Below are positions 1 through 6,284 of a stretch of DNA of 6,578 nt, in pieces. Numbering within the stretch: position 1 is the stretch's first letter; every line of letters begins with the position of its first letter. Below the pieces are notes generated by a model. That model did not search any database and had not been told where the DNA came from. It saw nothing but the letters and a program-made list of their open reading frames with translations. Source of the stretch: Opitutales bacterium (lineage in GTDB: Bacteria > Verrucomicrobiota > Verrucomicrobiia > Opitutales > Intestinicryptomonadaceae); NCBI GenBank assembly GCA_017526045.1, contig JAFXRX010000141.1:1-6578 (forward strand). The letters run 5' to 3'. Made by a program: the position numbers and the translations under genes.

Positions 1-1346
1 GCCCCGCCGCCGAGCTTGCGGTGCAGGGTGCGCCTGCTTATGCCCAAAAGCTCCGCCGCCCTGGTCTTGTTGCCGCCGCATTTTTCTATCGCTTTTTTTA
101 TGAGGGCAAGCTCGTTTTCCTTTTTGTCGAAAGTGGAAAGCTTGAAGCTGTCCCCGCCTGAAATTTCGGGCTCGGGCGGCTCGAAAAAGCGCGAGTCAAG
201 CGATGATTCGTCTATAATATCCGAAGAGCGCAAAACAACGGCGTTTTCGCAGAAATTGCGTAGCTCCCTGATGTTGCCCTTCCACGAATAGTTTTTAAGA
301 ATTTCCATTGTCTTTGCGGAAACCCTCACGTTCTGCGCCCCGTTTTCTTCGGCGTATTTTGAAATGTAGAAATTGACAAGCGGCTCGATGTCCTCCTTGC
401 GCTCCCTAAGCGGCGGCAAGTGGATTTCCACGACGTTTAGCCTGTAATACAAATCCTCGCGGAAGTCGCCGGATTTTGCCATGTCTTTTAGGTTGCGGTT
501 TGTGGCGCAAATAAGGCGCACGTCAAGCGGAGTTTCCCCGACCGCGCCAAGCCTTTCGATTTTGCGCGTTTCCAAAAACCGCAGAAGCTTCACCTGCGTG
601 GGCGGGTCGATTTCCCCGATTTCGTCGAGAAAGAGCGTGCCGCCGTTTGCGGTTTCGAACCTGCCGATTTTCCGCGCCGCCGCCCCCGTAAACGCGCCCT
701 TTTCGTAGCCGAAGAGCTCGCTTTCAATCAAATTCGCGGGAATTGCCGCGCAGTGAACGGGCACGAAGTTTGCGTCTTTGCGCGGCGAATTTTTGTGTAT
801 GAATTCCGCGACGAGCTCCTTGCCCGTTCCCGTTTCGCCCGTGAGCATTACAGTCGCCCTCGACGCCGCGACTTTCATCGCCTGCGCGAGAACATTTTTC
901 ATGGCTTGGCTTGTCGCGATTATTTCGAAATCGAGCGCCGCGGGTTTTGCGCGCGAAGAGGCGCGTGGCTTTGCGGCTGCCGCCTCCTTGCGCTTTTTAA
1001 GCGCGCGCGCAAGGACGGCTTCGAGCCGCGAGATGTCGATTGGCTTTGTCAGAAAGTCGCTTGCCCCGTGCTTCATTGCCTCGACAGCGACGTCGATGTT
1101 GCCGTAGGCTGTCATCATAATGCAGACGGGCTTGTTCGGCATTAGGATTGCCTCGTCTATCAAATTGAGCCCCGTTTTGCCCGACATGCGCAAATCGGTT
1201 ATGATTGCGTCGAAGCTTTGGGTTTGCATGAGGCGCAAAGCTTCGTCGGCGTTGGCGGCGCAGGAGACGTCGTAGCTTTCGGAAAGCGCGAGGCTCAAGC
1301 CCTGCCGCGTATTCTTTTCGTCGTCGACTATCAAAACCGATTCCAT
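1..1346 (-). CDS. NtrC-family sigma-54-dependent response regulator (3' end cut by window)
   Basis: Two-component response regulator that, once phosphorylated, should form an ATPase ring that activates sigma-54 RNA polymerase. I read 448 codons from ATG at 1346-1344; the stop lies just outside the window. The receiver domain (about 1-120) has the acidic pair D8/D9, phospho-acceptor D51, T79 and K101. After an Ala/Lys/Arg-rich linker (about 113-137) comes the AAA+ domain (about 140-375): Walker A GETGTGK at 170-176, sigma-54 contact loop GAFTGA at 217-222, Walker B LFLDE at 238-242, FREDLYYRLNV at 295-305 and WKGNIREL at 355-362. A Fis-type helix-turn-helix (about 420-446) contains NKTRAAELLGISRRTL. 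Family members usually end a few residues after this, so almost nothing is missing. The gene follows the YkuD gene by 4 bases and is probably co-transcribed with it. No histidine kinase is visible; one could lie beyond the left edge. Its target promoters cannot be told from the sequence. Confidence 0.96.
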   Translation of the reverse strand, partial: MESVLIVDDEKNTRQGLSLALSESYDVSCAANADEALRLMQTQSFDAIITDLRMSGKTGLNLIDEAILMPNKPVCIMMTAYGNIDVAVEAMKHGASDFLTKPIDISRLEAVLARALKKRKEAAAAKPRASSRAKPAALDFEIIATSQAMKNVLAQAMKVAASRATVMLTGETGTGKELVAEFIHKNSPRKDANFVPVHCAAIPANLIESELFGYEKGAFTGAAARKIGRFETANGGTLFLDEIGEIDPPTQVKLLRFLETRKIERLGAVGETPLDVRLICATNRNLKDMAKSGDFREDLYYRLNVVEIHLPPLRERKEDIEPLVNFYISKYAEENGAQNVRVSAKTMEILKNYSWKGNIRELRNFCENAVVLRSSDIIDESSLDSRFFEPPEPEISGGDSFKLSTFDKKENELALIKKAIEKCGGNKTRAAELLGISRRTLHRKLGGG

Positions 1347-1350
1347 ATTT

Positions 1351-1884
1351 CTATTTTTCTATATACACAATACTGCCGTCTTCGGTTTCGTCAAAAATTT
1401 TTTTCAGATTTTCGGATGCCAAAAGCACGCAGCCGTGGCTGTTTGGCGAGCCGATTTTGCCCTCCTGGTTCGTGCCGTGAATGTAGATGTAGCGAGCGTA
1501 AGTGTCGACGTCCCCGCCCGAATTTACGCCTTCTTCGAGCCCCCGAAGGCGCATTATTCTGCCCAAAATCAGGTTCTTTTTTTTCTCCTCCTCGGGCTGG
1601 TCTTTCAAAATCCCGTCGGGCTTGCGGCCGCGGAAAACAGTGTCAAGCGGCAAGCCATCCCCTATTTTGCCGTCGATTTTATGAAGGCCCAGCGGCGTGC
1701 CGTTTGAGCCCGACTTGCAGCTTGGCTTGTTGCGCGAAGTCGAAACGGCGCATTCGAAGGCGAGGGCTTTTTCTTTAAAAAGATAAAGTTTTTGCTTGGC
1801 AATTTTTACAAAAATACAATGCTTTGTAGCTTTAACATTGTTTTGCGCGCAAGCTTCTAAAATTTTTTCAATAAAACTATCCAT
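1351..1884 (-). CDS. L,D-transpeptidase-fold (YkuD) protein without signal peptide
   Basis: A 177-residue YkuD-domain protein. The fold begins at about residue 23 (CIFVKIAKQKLYLF, the usual first strand). The catalytic block is HGTN at 136-139 and SPNSHGCVLL at 146-155, with likely nucleophile C152 and H136/H150. YkuD enzymes make 3-3 cross-links between diaminopimelate residues of peptidoglycan or attach proteins to it, outside the cytoplasm. Two things are odd. There is no hydrophobic signal peptide or membrane segment in the first 25 residues, and the Arg that normally follows SHGC(I/V) is replaced by L154. A charged patch (EEEKKK, 98-103) lies in the middle. The start is ATG at 1884-1882; no other good start precedes the domain. 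That ATG overlaps the divergent asd ATG. The gene heads a two-gene unit with the regulator. The fold is confident; true transpeptidase activity and location are uncertain, and a cytosolic carboxypeptidase-like or other acyl-transfer role is possible. Confidence 0.9.
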   Translation of the reverse strand: MDSFIEKILEACAQNNVKATKHCIFVKIAKQKLYLFKEKALAFECAVSTSRNKPSCKSGSNGTPLGLHKIDGKIGDGLPLDTVFRGRKPDGILKDQPEEEKKKNLILGRIMRLRGLEEGVNSGGDVDTYARYIYIHGTNQEGKIGSPNSHGCVLLASENLKKIFDETEDGSIVYIEK

Positions 1885-1885
1885 G
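1882..1885. other. Overlapping divergent start codons (CATG)
   Basis: The palindrome CATG holds the minus-strand ATG of the YkuD gene (1884-1882) and the plus-strand ATG of asd (1883-1885), which share two base pairs. Both starts fit the proteins: asd begins MSKKYRVGIVGATG, directly ahead of the nucleotide-binding motif, and the YkuD gene has no later standard start before its domain. There is therefore no intergenic space, and each 5' leader and promoter would lie inside the other gene's coding sequence unless an mRNA is leaderless. Confidence 0.8.
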
Positions 1886-2881
1886 TCAAAAAAATACAGA
1901 GTCGGAATTGTCGGCGCGACGGGCGCCGTTGGTCAAGAACTTTTGGAGCTTCTCTTCAAGAGAAACTTCCCCATGAGCGGGCTAACCCTGCTTGCCTCCT
2001 CGCGTTCCGCAGGCAAAACCGTGGAATTTGAAGGGCACAAATTCACGATTCAGGAAGCGAAACCCGAAAGCTTCGACAGCCTCGACATCGCGATTTTCTC
2101 CGCGGGCGGCACTCCGTCAAAGATGCTCGTTCCCGAAGCCGCGAAGCGCGGCTGCATTGCAATCGACAACTCCTCGGCTTTCCGCATGGATCCAAATGTG
2201 CCTTTGGTCGTGCCCGAAGTCAACCCGGAAGCGATTAAAACCCATAAAAATATCATAGCAAACCCGAACTGCACAACGGCGATTTCGCTCATGGCTCTCT
2301 GCCCCCTGCACAGGGAATTCGGCCTGAAGAGATTTTTTGCGGCGACCTACCAGGCGGTCTCGGGCACGGGCGCCGCCGCCTTGCAGGAGCTAAGCGACCA
2401 GGTGAAGCAATACGCAAACGGCGAGGAAATCACTTCCAAAGTGTACCCCTACCAGATTGCCTTCAACGCGCTCCCGCACGTCGACGTCTTCCAGGAAAAC
2501 GGCTACACCAAAGAGGAGATGAAGATGCTCAACGAAAGCCGCAAAATTTTGAATTTGCCGAATTTGATGTGCTCGACAACCTGCGTAAGAATTCCAGTCA
2601 TGCGCGCGCACAGCGTCGCGATAAACGCGGAGTTTGAAAAGCCCGTGGACGTCGAGAGGGCAAGAGAGGTAATTTCAAAATTCCCGGGCGCGGAATTGAA
2701 CGACGACCCCGCGAATTTGAAGTACCCGATGCCGCTTTTCTACCAGCGCAAGGTAAAGTGCGGCGTGGGCAGAATAAGGAAGGACTTGGCGTTTGAAAAC
2801 GGCCTCTCGTTCTTCGTGGCGGGCGACCAGCTCTGGAAGGGCGCGGCTTTAAACGCAGTCCAGATTGCGGAGCTTTTGTAA
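1883..2881 (+). CDS. asd: Aspartate-semialdehyde dehydrogenase
   Basis: NADPH-dependent reduction of L-aspartyl-4-phosphate to L-aspartate 4-semialdehyde, the cytosolic branch-point step toward diaminopimelate/lysine, threonine and methionine. The 332-residue product matches the usual length. Visible motifs: GATGAVG at 11-17 (dinucleotide binding), SSRSAGK at 39-45 (NADP phosphate pocket), SAGGTPSK at 73-80, DNSSAFRM at 95-102, VPEVNPE at 110-116, NPNCTT at 127-132 with catalytic C130, QAVSGTG at 157-163, RIPVMRAHS at 236-244 with catalytic-base H243, and GDQLWKGAALNAVQ near the end. I chose ATG at 1883 because the fold starts at once after it; an in-frame ATG at 1796 would add 29 residues that lie antisense to the YkuD gene and lack family similarity. 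No Shine-Dalgarno motif precedes the start. The gene is monocistronic here and ends in a hairpin terminator. All catalytic residues are present. Confidence 0.97.
   Translation: MSKKYRVGIVGATGAVGQELLELLFKRNFPMSGLTLLASSRSAGKTVEFEGHKFTIQEAKPESFDSLDIAIFSAGGTPSKMLVPEAAKRGCIAIDNSSAFRMDPNVPLVVPEVNPEAIKTHKNIIANPNCTTAISLMALCPLHREFGLKRFFAATYQAVSGTGAAALQELSDQVKQYANGEEITSKVYPYQIAFNALPHVDVFQENGYTKEEMKMLNESRKILNLPNLMCSTTCVRIPVMRAHSVAINAEFEKPVDVERAREVISKFPGAELNDDPANLKYPMPLFYQRKVKCGVGRIRKDLAFENGLSFFVAGDQLWKGAALNAVQIAELL
1907..1936 (-). promoter_or_regulatory. Possible promoter for the YkuD-regulator unit
   Basis: Read on the minus strand, TTGACC (1936-1931) and GACAAT (1912-1907) are separated by 18 bases, resembling -35 and -10 elements of a housekeeping sigma-70-type promoter (5/6 and 4/6 matches). 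Initiation would fall near 1900, about 16 bases ahead of the ATG at 1884, inside asd codons. This rests on pattern alone and the consensus may differ in this organism. On the other strand, TTAACA (1832-1837) and TAAAAT (1858-1863) could serve asd, but their 20-base spacer is long, so I do not list them separately. Confidence 0.2.
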
Positions 2882-2898
2882 AAATAAAGCCAAAGCCC

Positions 2899-2949
2899 AA
2901 AAACAAAAAAAACAAACAATTTTTTCAAATTGTTTGTTTTTTTGTTTTT
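2899..2949. terminator. AT-rich bidirectional hairpin terminator
   Basis: A nearly perfect inverted repeat lies between two convergent genes. The left arm (2899-2922) pairs with the right arm (2927-2949) around a TTTC loop, with one extra A bulged in the left arm. The stem has only four G-C pairs; the rest are A-T. The right arm is T-rich on the plus strand and the left arm supplies a T-rich run on the minus strand, so it can end both asd (stop 2881) and the esterase array (stop 2966). The 84-base gap (2882-2965) holds nothing else that I can see. Confidence 0.8.
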
Positions 2950-2965
2950 CAGATTTGCCTAAAAA

Positions 2966-4615
2966 TTATTTCTTTTGCCTGTTCCAGTCGACATACGCGC
3001 CATTGTCGGTTGAAAACGACATAAGCGGCAAGCCGTGCTTGCTCTCAACGGAAACCAGCGGCCAAGAAGCCCAGGCGTAGCGGGCAGCCTTCGGCTCCGC
3101 GACTTCAGGGGATGAAAGAATAATTGTATCGCCCTTGATTTCTGCGTCGGCCCACTTCCAGTCGCGCGGGTTTTCGCCGCGGATAGCAAAGCCTGTGAGC
3201 TTTTCCTTGCCCTCCATTTTTCTAAGGCCTTCTGCGTTTGCGATTTTTACAATCAGCTTGTTGCCCTCGACCTTGAATTCGCCCGCGTACCTCGGAGAGC
3301 GCGCAGCCTTGGGGTTGCCCTTCTTGTAAACTTCGGCAAGAGCCAAGTTTGCAAGGCGGGTTGAAATCAATTCCTTGTGCGGCGGGTGGATGTCGCCCTG
3401 CCCGTTCATTTTCGAGCCGCCCGAATCGATTGTTGTTGCAACGCCCGTTTTGGGCAGCTCCAAAACTTCCGCCATCGCCTCGCGGATGCCGCCCCACGAG
3501 CCGTACTGGACGGGGTCGCGCTGCGTCTGCGTATAAGCCGCCAAATCTACGTAGTAGAAATGGAAATCGCGCTTGAAATGCTCCCTCCAAGAAGAGACCA
3601 TGAGCTTTAGCAAGTCGCCGTAAAAATACGGCTGCCCCGCGTTGGATTCGCCCTGGTACCACAAAACGCCCTTCGGCGAAAGAGGCGCGACGCCGCAAAT
3701 CATGGAGTTAAATTTGTTCGACGGATTGTGATCGTTTGAAAGAACGTCGATTGGCATTTGCGGGCGCGAAGCGCGGTTTTTGTTCTGCAAGTGCCCCGTC
3801 GGATTGTCTTCAATCCACTTTGGGTATCTCTTGATGTAGTCGTCGCGCAGCTTCGCGTAATTTGAAGTGAAATCTTCGTATTCCTTCCATGATTTAAATT
3901 CCGCATTGTTTGCCGAATTGAAGCTTACGCCAGAAGTTTTAAAAGCTTCCTTTGAAATCCAGGGCTCGATGCGCGAGCCGCCCCAAGATGAGTTGATGAC
4001 GCCCACGGGAGTGTCGAGAGCCTTCGAGATTTGGCTTGCGAAGATGTAGCAGATTTGGCTTATGCCGTGCCTTAAATTTTTGCCGTCGATAATCCGCCAG
4101 TCGCCCACGACTTCGTCTATCGGCTCGGGCAAAACAAAGCGGTTTGCAGTAAATATGCGGATGTCGCCTTTTGAGGCGTCGGCGTCTTCCTCGTATTTTT
4201 TGAGGAAATCCCTGTCGACAGTGGAATTGCCGAAGTGCCATTCCATGTTCGACTGCCCCGAGCCAAGCCACAGTTCGCCTGTGATTGCGTTTGAAATTCG
4301 CGCAGTCTCGCCGCTTTCGTTTTTGGCGATAATTTCAAGAGTTGTGCGCTTGGGGAACTTCGGGGTTTTCACAGCCCAGCCGCCGTTTTTATCGACTTTC
4401 GCCTTCAAGGTTTTGTCGAGCGTCTTGCCGTCGTTTGACTTCGCCAAAATCTGGACTTCGACCTGCCCCTTTGCGTCGGTCTTGCCCGCGACCCAGTTTT
4501 CCTCGTTCGCCTGCAAAACCATGTTGTTTTGATAGATGTTTTTAAAGCGAATGTCCGCATTGGCGCAAACCGCCGCAAACATCGCAATAATTCCAAGCAG
4601 TATTTTCGCTTTCAT
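2966..4615 (-). CDS. Sialate O-acetylesterase-family protein, copy 1 (secreted SGNH esterase)
   Basis: A 549-residue secreted carbohydrate esterase of the sialic-acid-specific acetylesterase family, expected to remove O-acetyl groups from sugars in the periplasm or outside the cell. Residues 1-20 are a Sec signal peptide (charged start, hydrophobic core, A-N-A before D21); C17 does not sit in a good lipobox. A beta-rich N-terminal domain (about 21-110) is followed by the SGNH domain: GSGQSNMEW at 118-126 with nucleophile S122, SSWGGSRIEPW at 209-219, KGVLWYQGESNA at 315-326, and GDIHPPHK at 407-414 with D408/H410. A C-terminal beta domain (about 440-549) closes the protein. All catalytic positions are present. 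It is the last gene of the array, 4 bases after copy 2, so it probably depends on upstream transcription. The same family includes esterases for acetylated xylan or xyloglucan, so sialic acid is not certain as substrate. Confidence 0.94.
   Translation of the reverse strand: MKAKILLGIIAMFAAVCANADIRFKNIYQNNMVLQANEENWVAGKTDAKGQVEVQILAKSNDGKTLDKTLKAKVDKNGGWAVKTPKFPKRTTLEIIAKNESGETARISNAITGELWLGSGQSNMEWHFGNSTVDRDFLKKYEEDADASKGDIRIFTANRFVLPEPIDEVVGDWRIIDGKNLRHGISQICYIFASQISKALDTPVGVINSSWGGSRIEPWISKEAFKTSGVSFNSANNAEFKSWKEYEDFTSNYAKLRDDYIKRYPKWIEDNPTGHLQNKNRASRPQMPIDVLSNDHNPSNKFNSMICGVAPLSPKGVLWYQGESNAGQPYFYGDLLKLMVSSWREHFKRDFHFYYVDLAAYTQTQRDPVQYGSWGGIREAMAEVLELPKTGVATTIDSGGSKMNGQGDIHPPHKELISTRLANLALAEVYKKGNPKAARSPRYAGEFKVEGNKLIVKIANAEGLRKMEGKEKLTGFAIRGENPRDWKWADAEIKGDTIILSSPEVAEPKAARYAWASWPLVSVESKHGLPLMSFSTDNGAYVDWNRQKK
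4481..4615 (-). repeat. Direct repeat: 5' end of esterase copy 1
   Basis: The first 135 bases (45 codons) of copy 1 match the first 135 bases of copy 2 (6141-6275) with four differences, all silent (about 97% identity). In the next 40 bases of coding sequence identity falls to about 78% (9 differences). The repeat covers the signal peptide and the start of the mature protein. Confidence 0.9.
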
Positions 4616-4619
4616 ATTT

Positions 4620-6275
4620 TTATTTTTTTAATGGTAAAGGTTTGCCGTAGTCGACATACGCACCGTTGTCGGTGGAAAATGAGCGCAGCGGAAGCCCGTG
4701 CTTGCTCTCGACCGAAACCAGCGGCCACGAGCCCCACGCGTAGCGGGCTGCCTTGGGCTCTGCGACTTCCGCGGAGGAAAGAATAATTGTGTCGCCCTTG
4801 ATTTCTGCGTTCGCCCACTTCCAGTCGCGCGGGTTTTGCCCGCGGATTGCAAAGCCTGTCAGCTTTTCCTTGCCAGCCATTTTTCTAAGCCCGTCTGCGT
4901 TTGCGATTTTTAAGATGAGCTTGCTGCCATCGACTTTAAATTCGCCCGCGTAATACGGCGAGCGCGCGGCGGTTGGGTCGCCTTTTTTATAGACTTCTGC
5001 AAGAGCCAAATTCGCAAGGCGCGTTGCAATCATTTCCTTGTGCGGCGGGTGGATGTCGCCCTGCCCCATCGATTTTGAGCCGCCCGAATCAAGGGACGTT
5101 GCAACCCCCGTTTTTGGAAGAGCCAAAATCTCCGCCATCGCCTCGCGGATGCCGCCCAAAGAGCCGTACTGCACGGGGTCGCGCTGCGTGTTTTGGTGCG
5201 CCGCAAGATCTACATAGTAGAAGTAAAAATCCTTTTTGAAAAGCTTGCGCCAGGAAGAAACCATAAGCCTGAAAAGCTCGCCGTACTCGTAGGGCTCGCC
5301 CGCGTTGGATTCGCCCTGATACCACAAAACGCCTTTGGGGGCGAGAGGCGCGATGCCGCAAATTTTGCCGTTATACATTTTTGCGGGCAGCTGGTCGCGC
5401 GAAATTTCGTCAAGCGGCATTGCGGGCTTTGTGTCTTTATTTTTGTTTTGAAGCTCCCAGGTCGGATTTTCCTCAAACCAAGTTCTGTAATTTTTTATGT
5501 AGTTTGCGCGCATGCTTTCGAAATTTTTTAGCATTTCCTCGTACGAGTTCCAGTCGAACGCCATGCCCTCTGCGTGGAAATTAGGGTTCGCCGCCCTGAA
5601 CGCGCTCTTGGGTATCCACGGCTCGATGCGCGAGCCGCTCCAGGAGGAATCTATTACGCCGACGGGAGTGTCGAGAGCCTTCGAGAGCTGGCATGCGAAA
5701 ATGAATGCAAGCTGGCTGCCGCTCTGGTCGAGATTTCTGCCCTCGATAATCCGCCACTGCCCCGCGACTTCGGAGGCCTCTTCCGTAAACACCTGCCGCT
5801 GCACCACAAACGTGCGAACGTCTCCTTTGACGGTGTCGGCGACTTCCCTGTACTTTTGGCGGTACTCGGGCTCGATTGTGTGCGCGTTGAAATTCCACTC
5901 CATGTTAGACTGCCCCGAGCCAAGCCACAGCTCGCCCGTAATTACATTTGAAATCGACGCCGTCTCGCCGCCCGAATTTTTTGCGGTAATTTCAAGATTC
6001 GTGCGCTTCGGGAATTTCGGGATTTTTACAGCCCATCTGCCGTTTTTGTCGACTTTCGCAGGCGGCAAGGTTTTTTCGAGCGTCTTGCCGTCTTTTGACT
6101 TTGCGACAATGCGGACTTCAACTTGCCCTTTCGCGTCGGTCTTGCCTGCGACCCAGTTTTCCTCGTTCGCCTGCAAAACCATGTTGTTTTGATATATGTT
6201 TTTAAAGCGAATGTCCGCATTGGCGCAAACCGCCGCAAACATCGCGATAATTCCAAGCAGTATTTTAGCTTTCAT
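4620..6275 (-). CDS. Sialate O-acetylesterase-family protein, copy 2 (secreted SGNH esterase)
   Basis: A 551-residue paralogue of the next gene downstream, with the same three-part layout. Residues 1-54, including the signal peptide, are identical to copy 1. Catalytic features: GSGQSNMEW with S123, SSWSGSRIEPW at 210-220, KGVLWYQGESNA at 314-325, GDIHPPHK with D407/H409. The C-terminal part from GDIHPPHK to the shared AYVD differs at about 15 of 137 residues. The central region (about 128-303) is only about half identical by eye; it lies between the nucleophile and the QGES block, where acceptor specificity would be set, so the two enzymes may act on different acetylated sugars. The product ends LPLKK, unlike copy 1 (WNRQKK). 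It starts 9 bases after the stop of copy 3 and ends 4 bases before copy 1. No promoter room exists on either side, which indicates one operon read from beyond the right edge. Confidence 0.94.
   Translation of the reverse strand: MKAKILLGIIAMFAAVCANADIRFKNIYQNNMVLQANEENWVAGKTDAKGQVEVRIVAKSKDGKTLEKTLPPAKVDKNGRWAVKIPKFPKRTNLEITAKNSGGETASISNVITGELWLGSGQSNMEWNFNAHTIEPEYRQKYREVADTVKGDVRTFVVQRQVFTEEASEVAGQWRIIEGRNLDQSGSQLAFIFACQLSKALDTPVGVIDSSWSGSRIEPWIPKSAFRAANPNFHAEGMAFDWNSYEEMLKNFESMRANYIKNYRTWFEENPTWELQNKNKDTKPAMPLDEISRDQLPAKMYNGKICGIAPLAPKGVLWYQGESNAGEPYEYGELFRLMVSSWRKLFKKDFYFYYVDLAAHQNTQRDPVQYGSLGGIREAMAEILALPKTGVATSLDSGGSKSMGQGDIHPPHKEMIATRLANLALAEVYKKGDPTAARSPYYAGEFKVDGSKLILKIANADGLRKMAGKEKLTGFAIRGQNPRDWKWANAEIKGDTIILSSAEVAEPKAARYAWGSWPLVSVESKHGLPLRSFSTDNGAYVDYGKPLPLKK
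6141..6275 (-). repeat. Direct repeat: 5' end of esterase copy 2
   Basis: Partner of the repeat at 4481-4615: same length and orientation, four silent differences. The upstream spacers are not alike (AAAT before copy 1, TTCTTTTTT before copy 2), so high similarity begins at the start codon itself rather than extending into a shared leader. Confidence 0.9.
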
Positions 6276-6284
6276 AAAAAAGAA

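Noticed and set aside
1..17. GC-rich run at the left edge that could be read as a repeat
   Set aside because: It is simply the Gly/Leu codons following the Fis-type HTH of the regulator.
753..1145. Plus-strand open frames (130 and 109 codons) opposite the response regulator
   Set aside because: Both are shadows of the receiver and AAA+ coding sequence; no domain, and two competing frames in the same place.
1218..1778. Plus-strand open frame of 186 codons over the regulator/YkuD junction
   Set aside because: It is antisense to two genes with clear catalytic motifs, and its Arg/Cys-rich sequence has no recognisable domain.
1796..1882. N-terminal extension of asd from the in-frame ATG at 1796
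   Set aside because: It adds 29 hydrophobic and basic residues with no role in this cytosolic enzyme, and the segment is coding on the opposite strand. The start at 1883 gives the normal family N-terminus.
2598..2928. Minus-strand frames of 105 and 62 codons at the 3' end of asd
   Set aside because: They overlap the conserved asd C-terminus and the terminator; low-complexity Arg/Pro/Phe content with no domain.
2966..4615. Lipoprotein signal in esterase copies because of C17 in the leader
   Set aside because: The residues before C17 (A-A-V) do not fit a lipobox, where a small residue should precede Cys, while A-N-A at 18-20 is a normal signal peptidase I site.
5512..6192. Plus-strand open frame of 226 codons opposite esterase copy 2
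   Set aside because: It lies wholly antisense to a well-supported esterase gene, and its similarity to the frame at 4062-4532 only mirrors the duplication of the coding strand. Composition is Ser/Pro/Arg-rich, typical of shadow frames.
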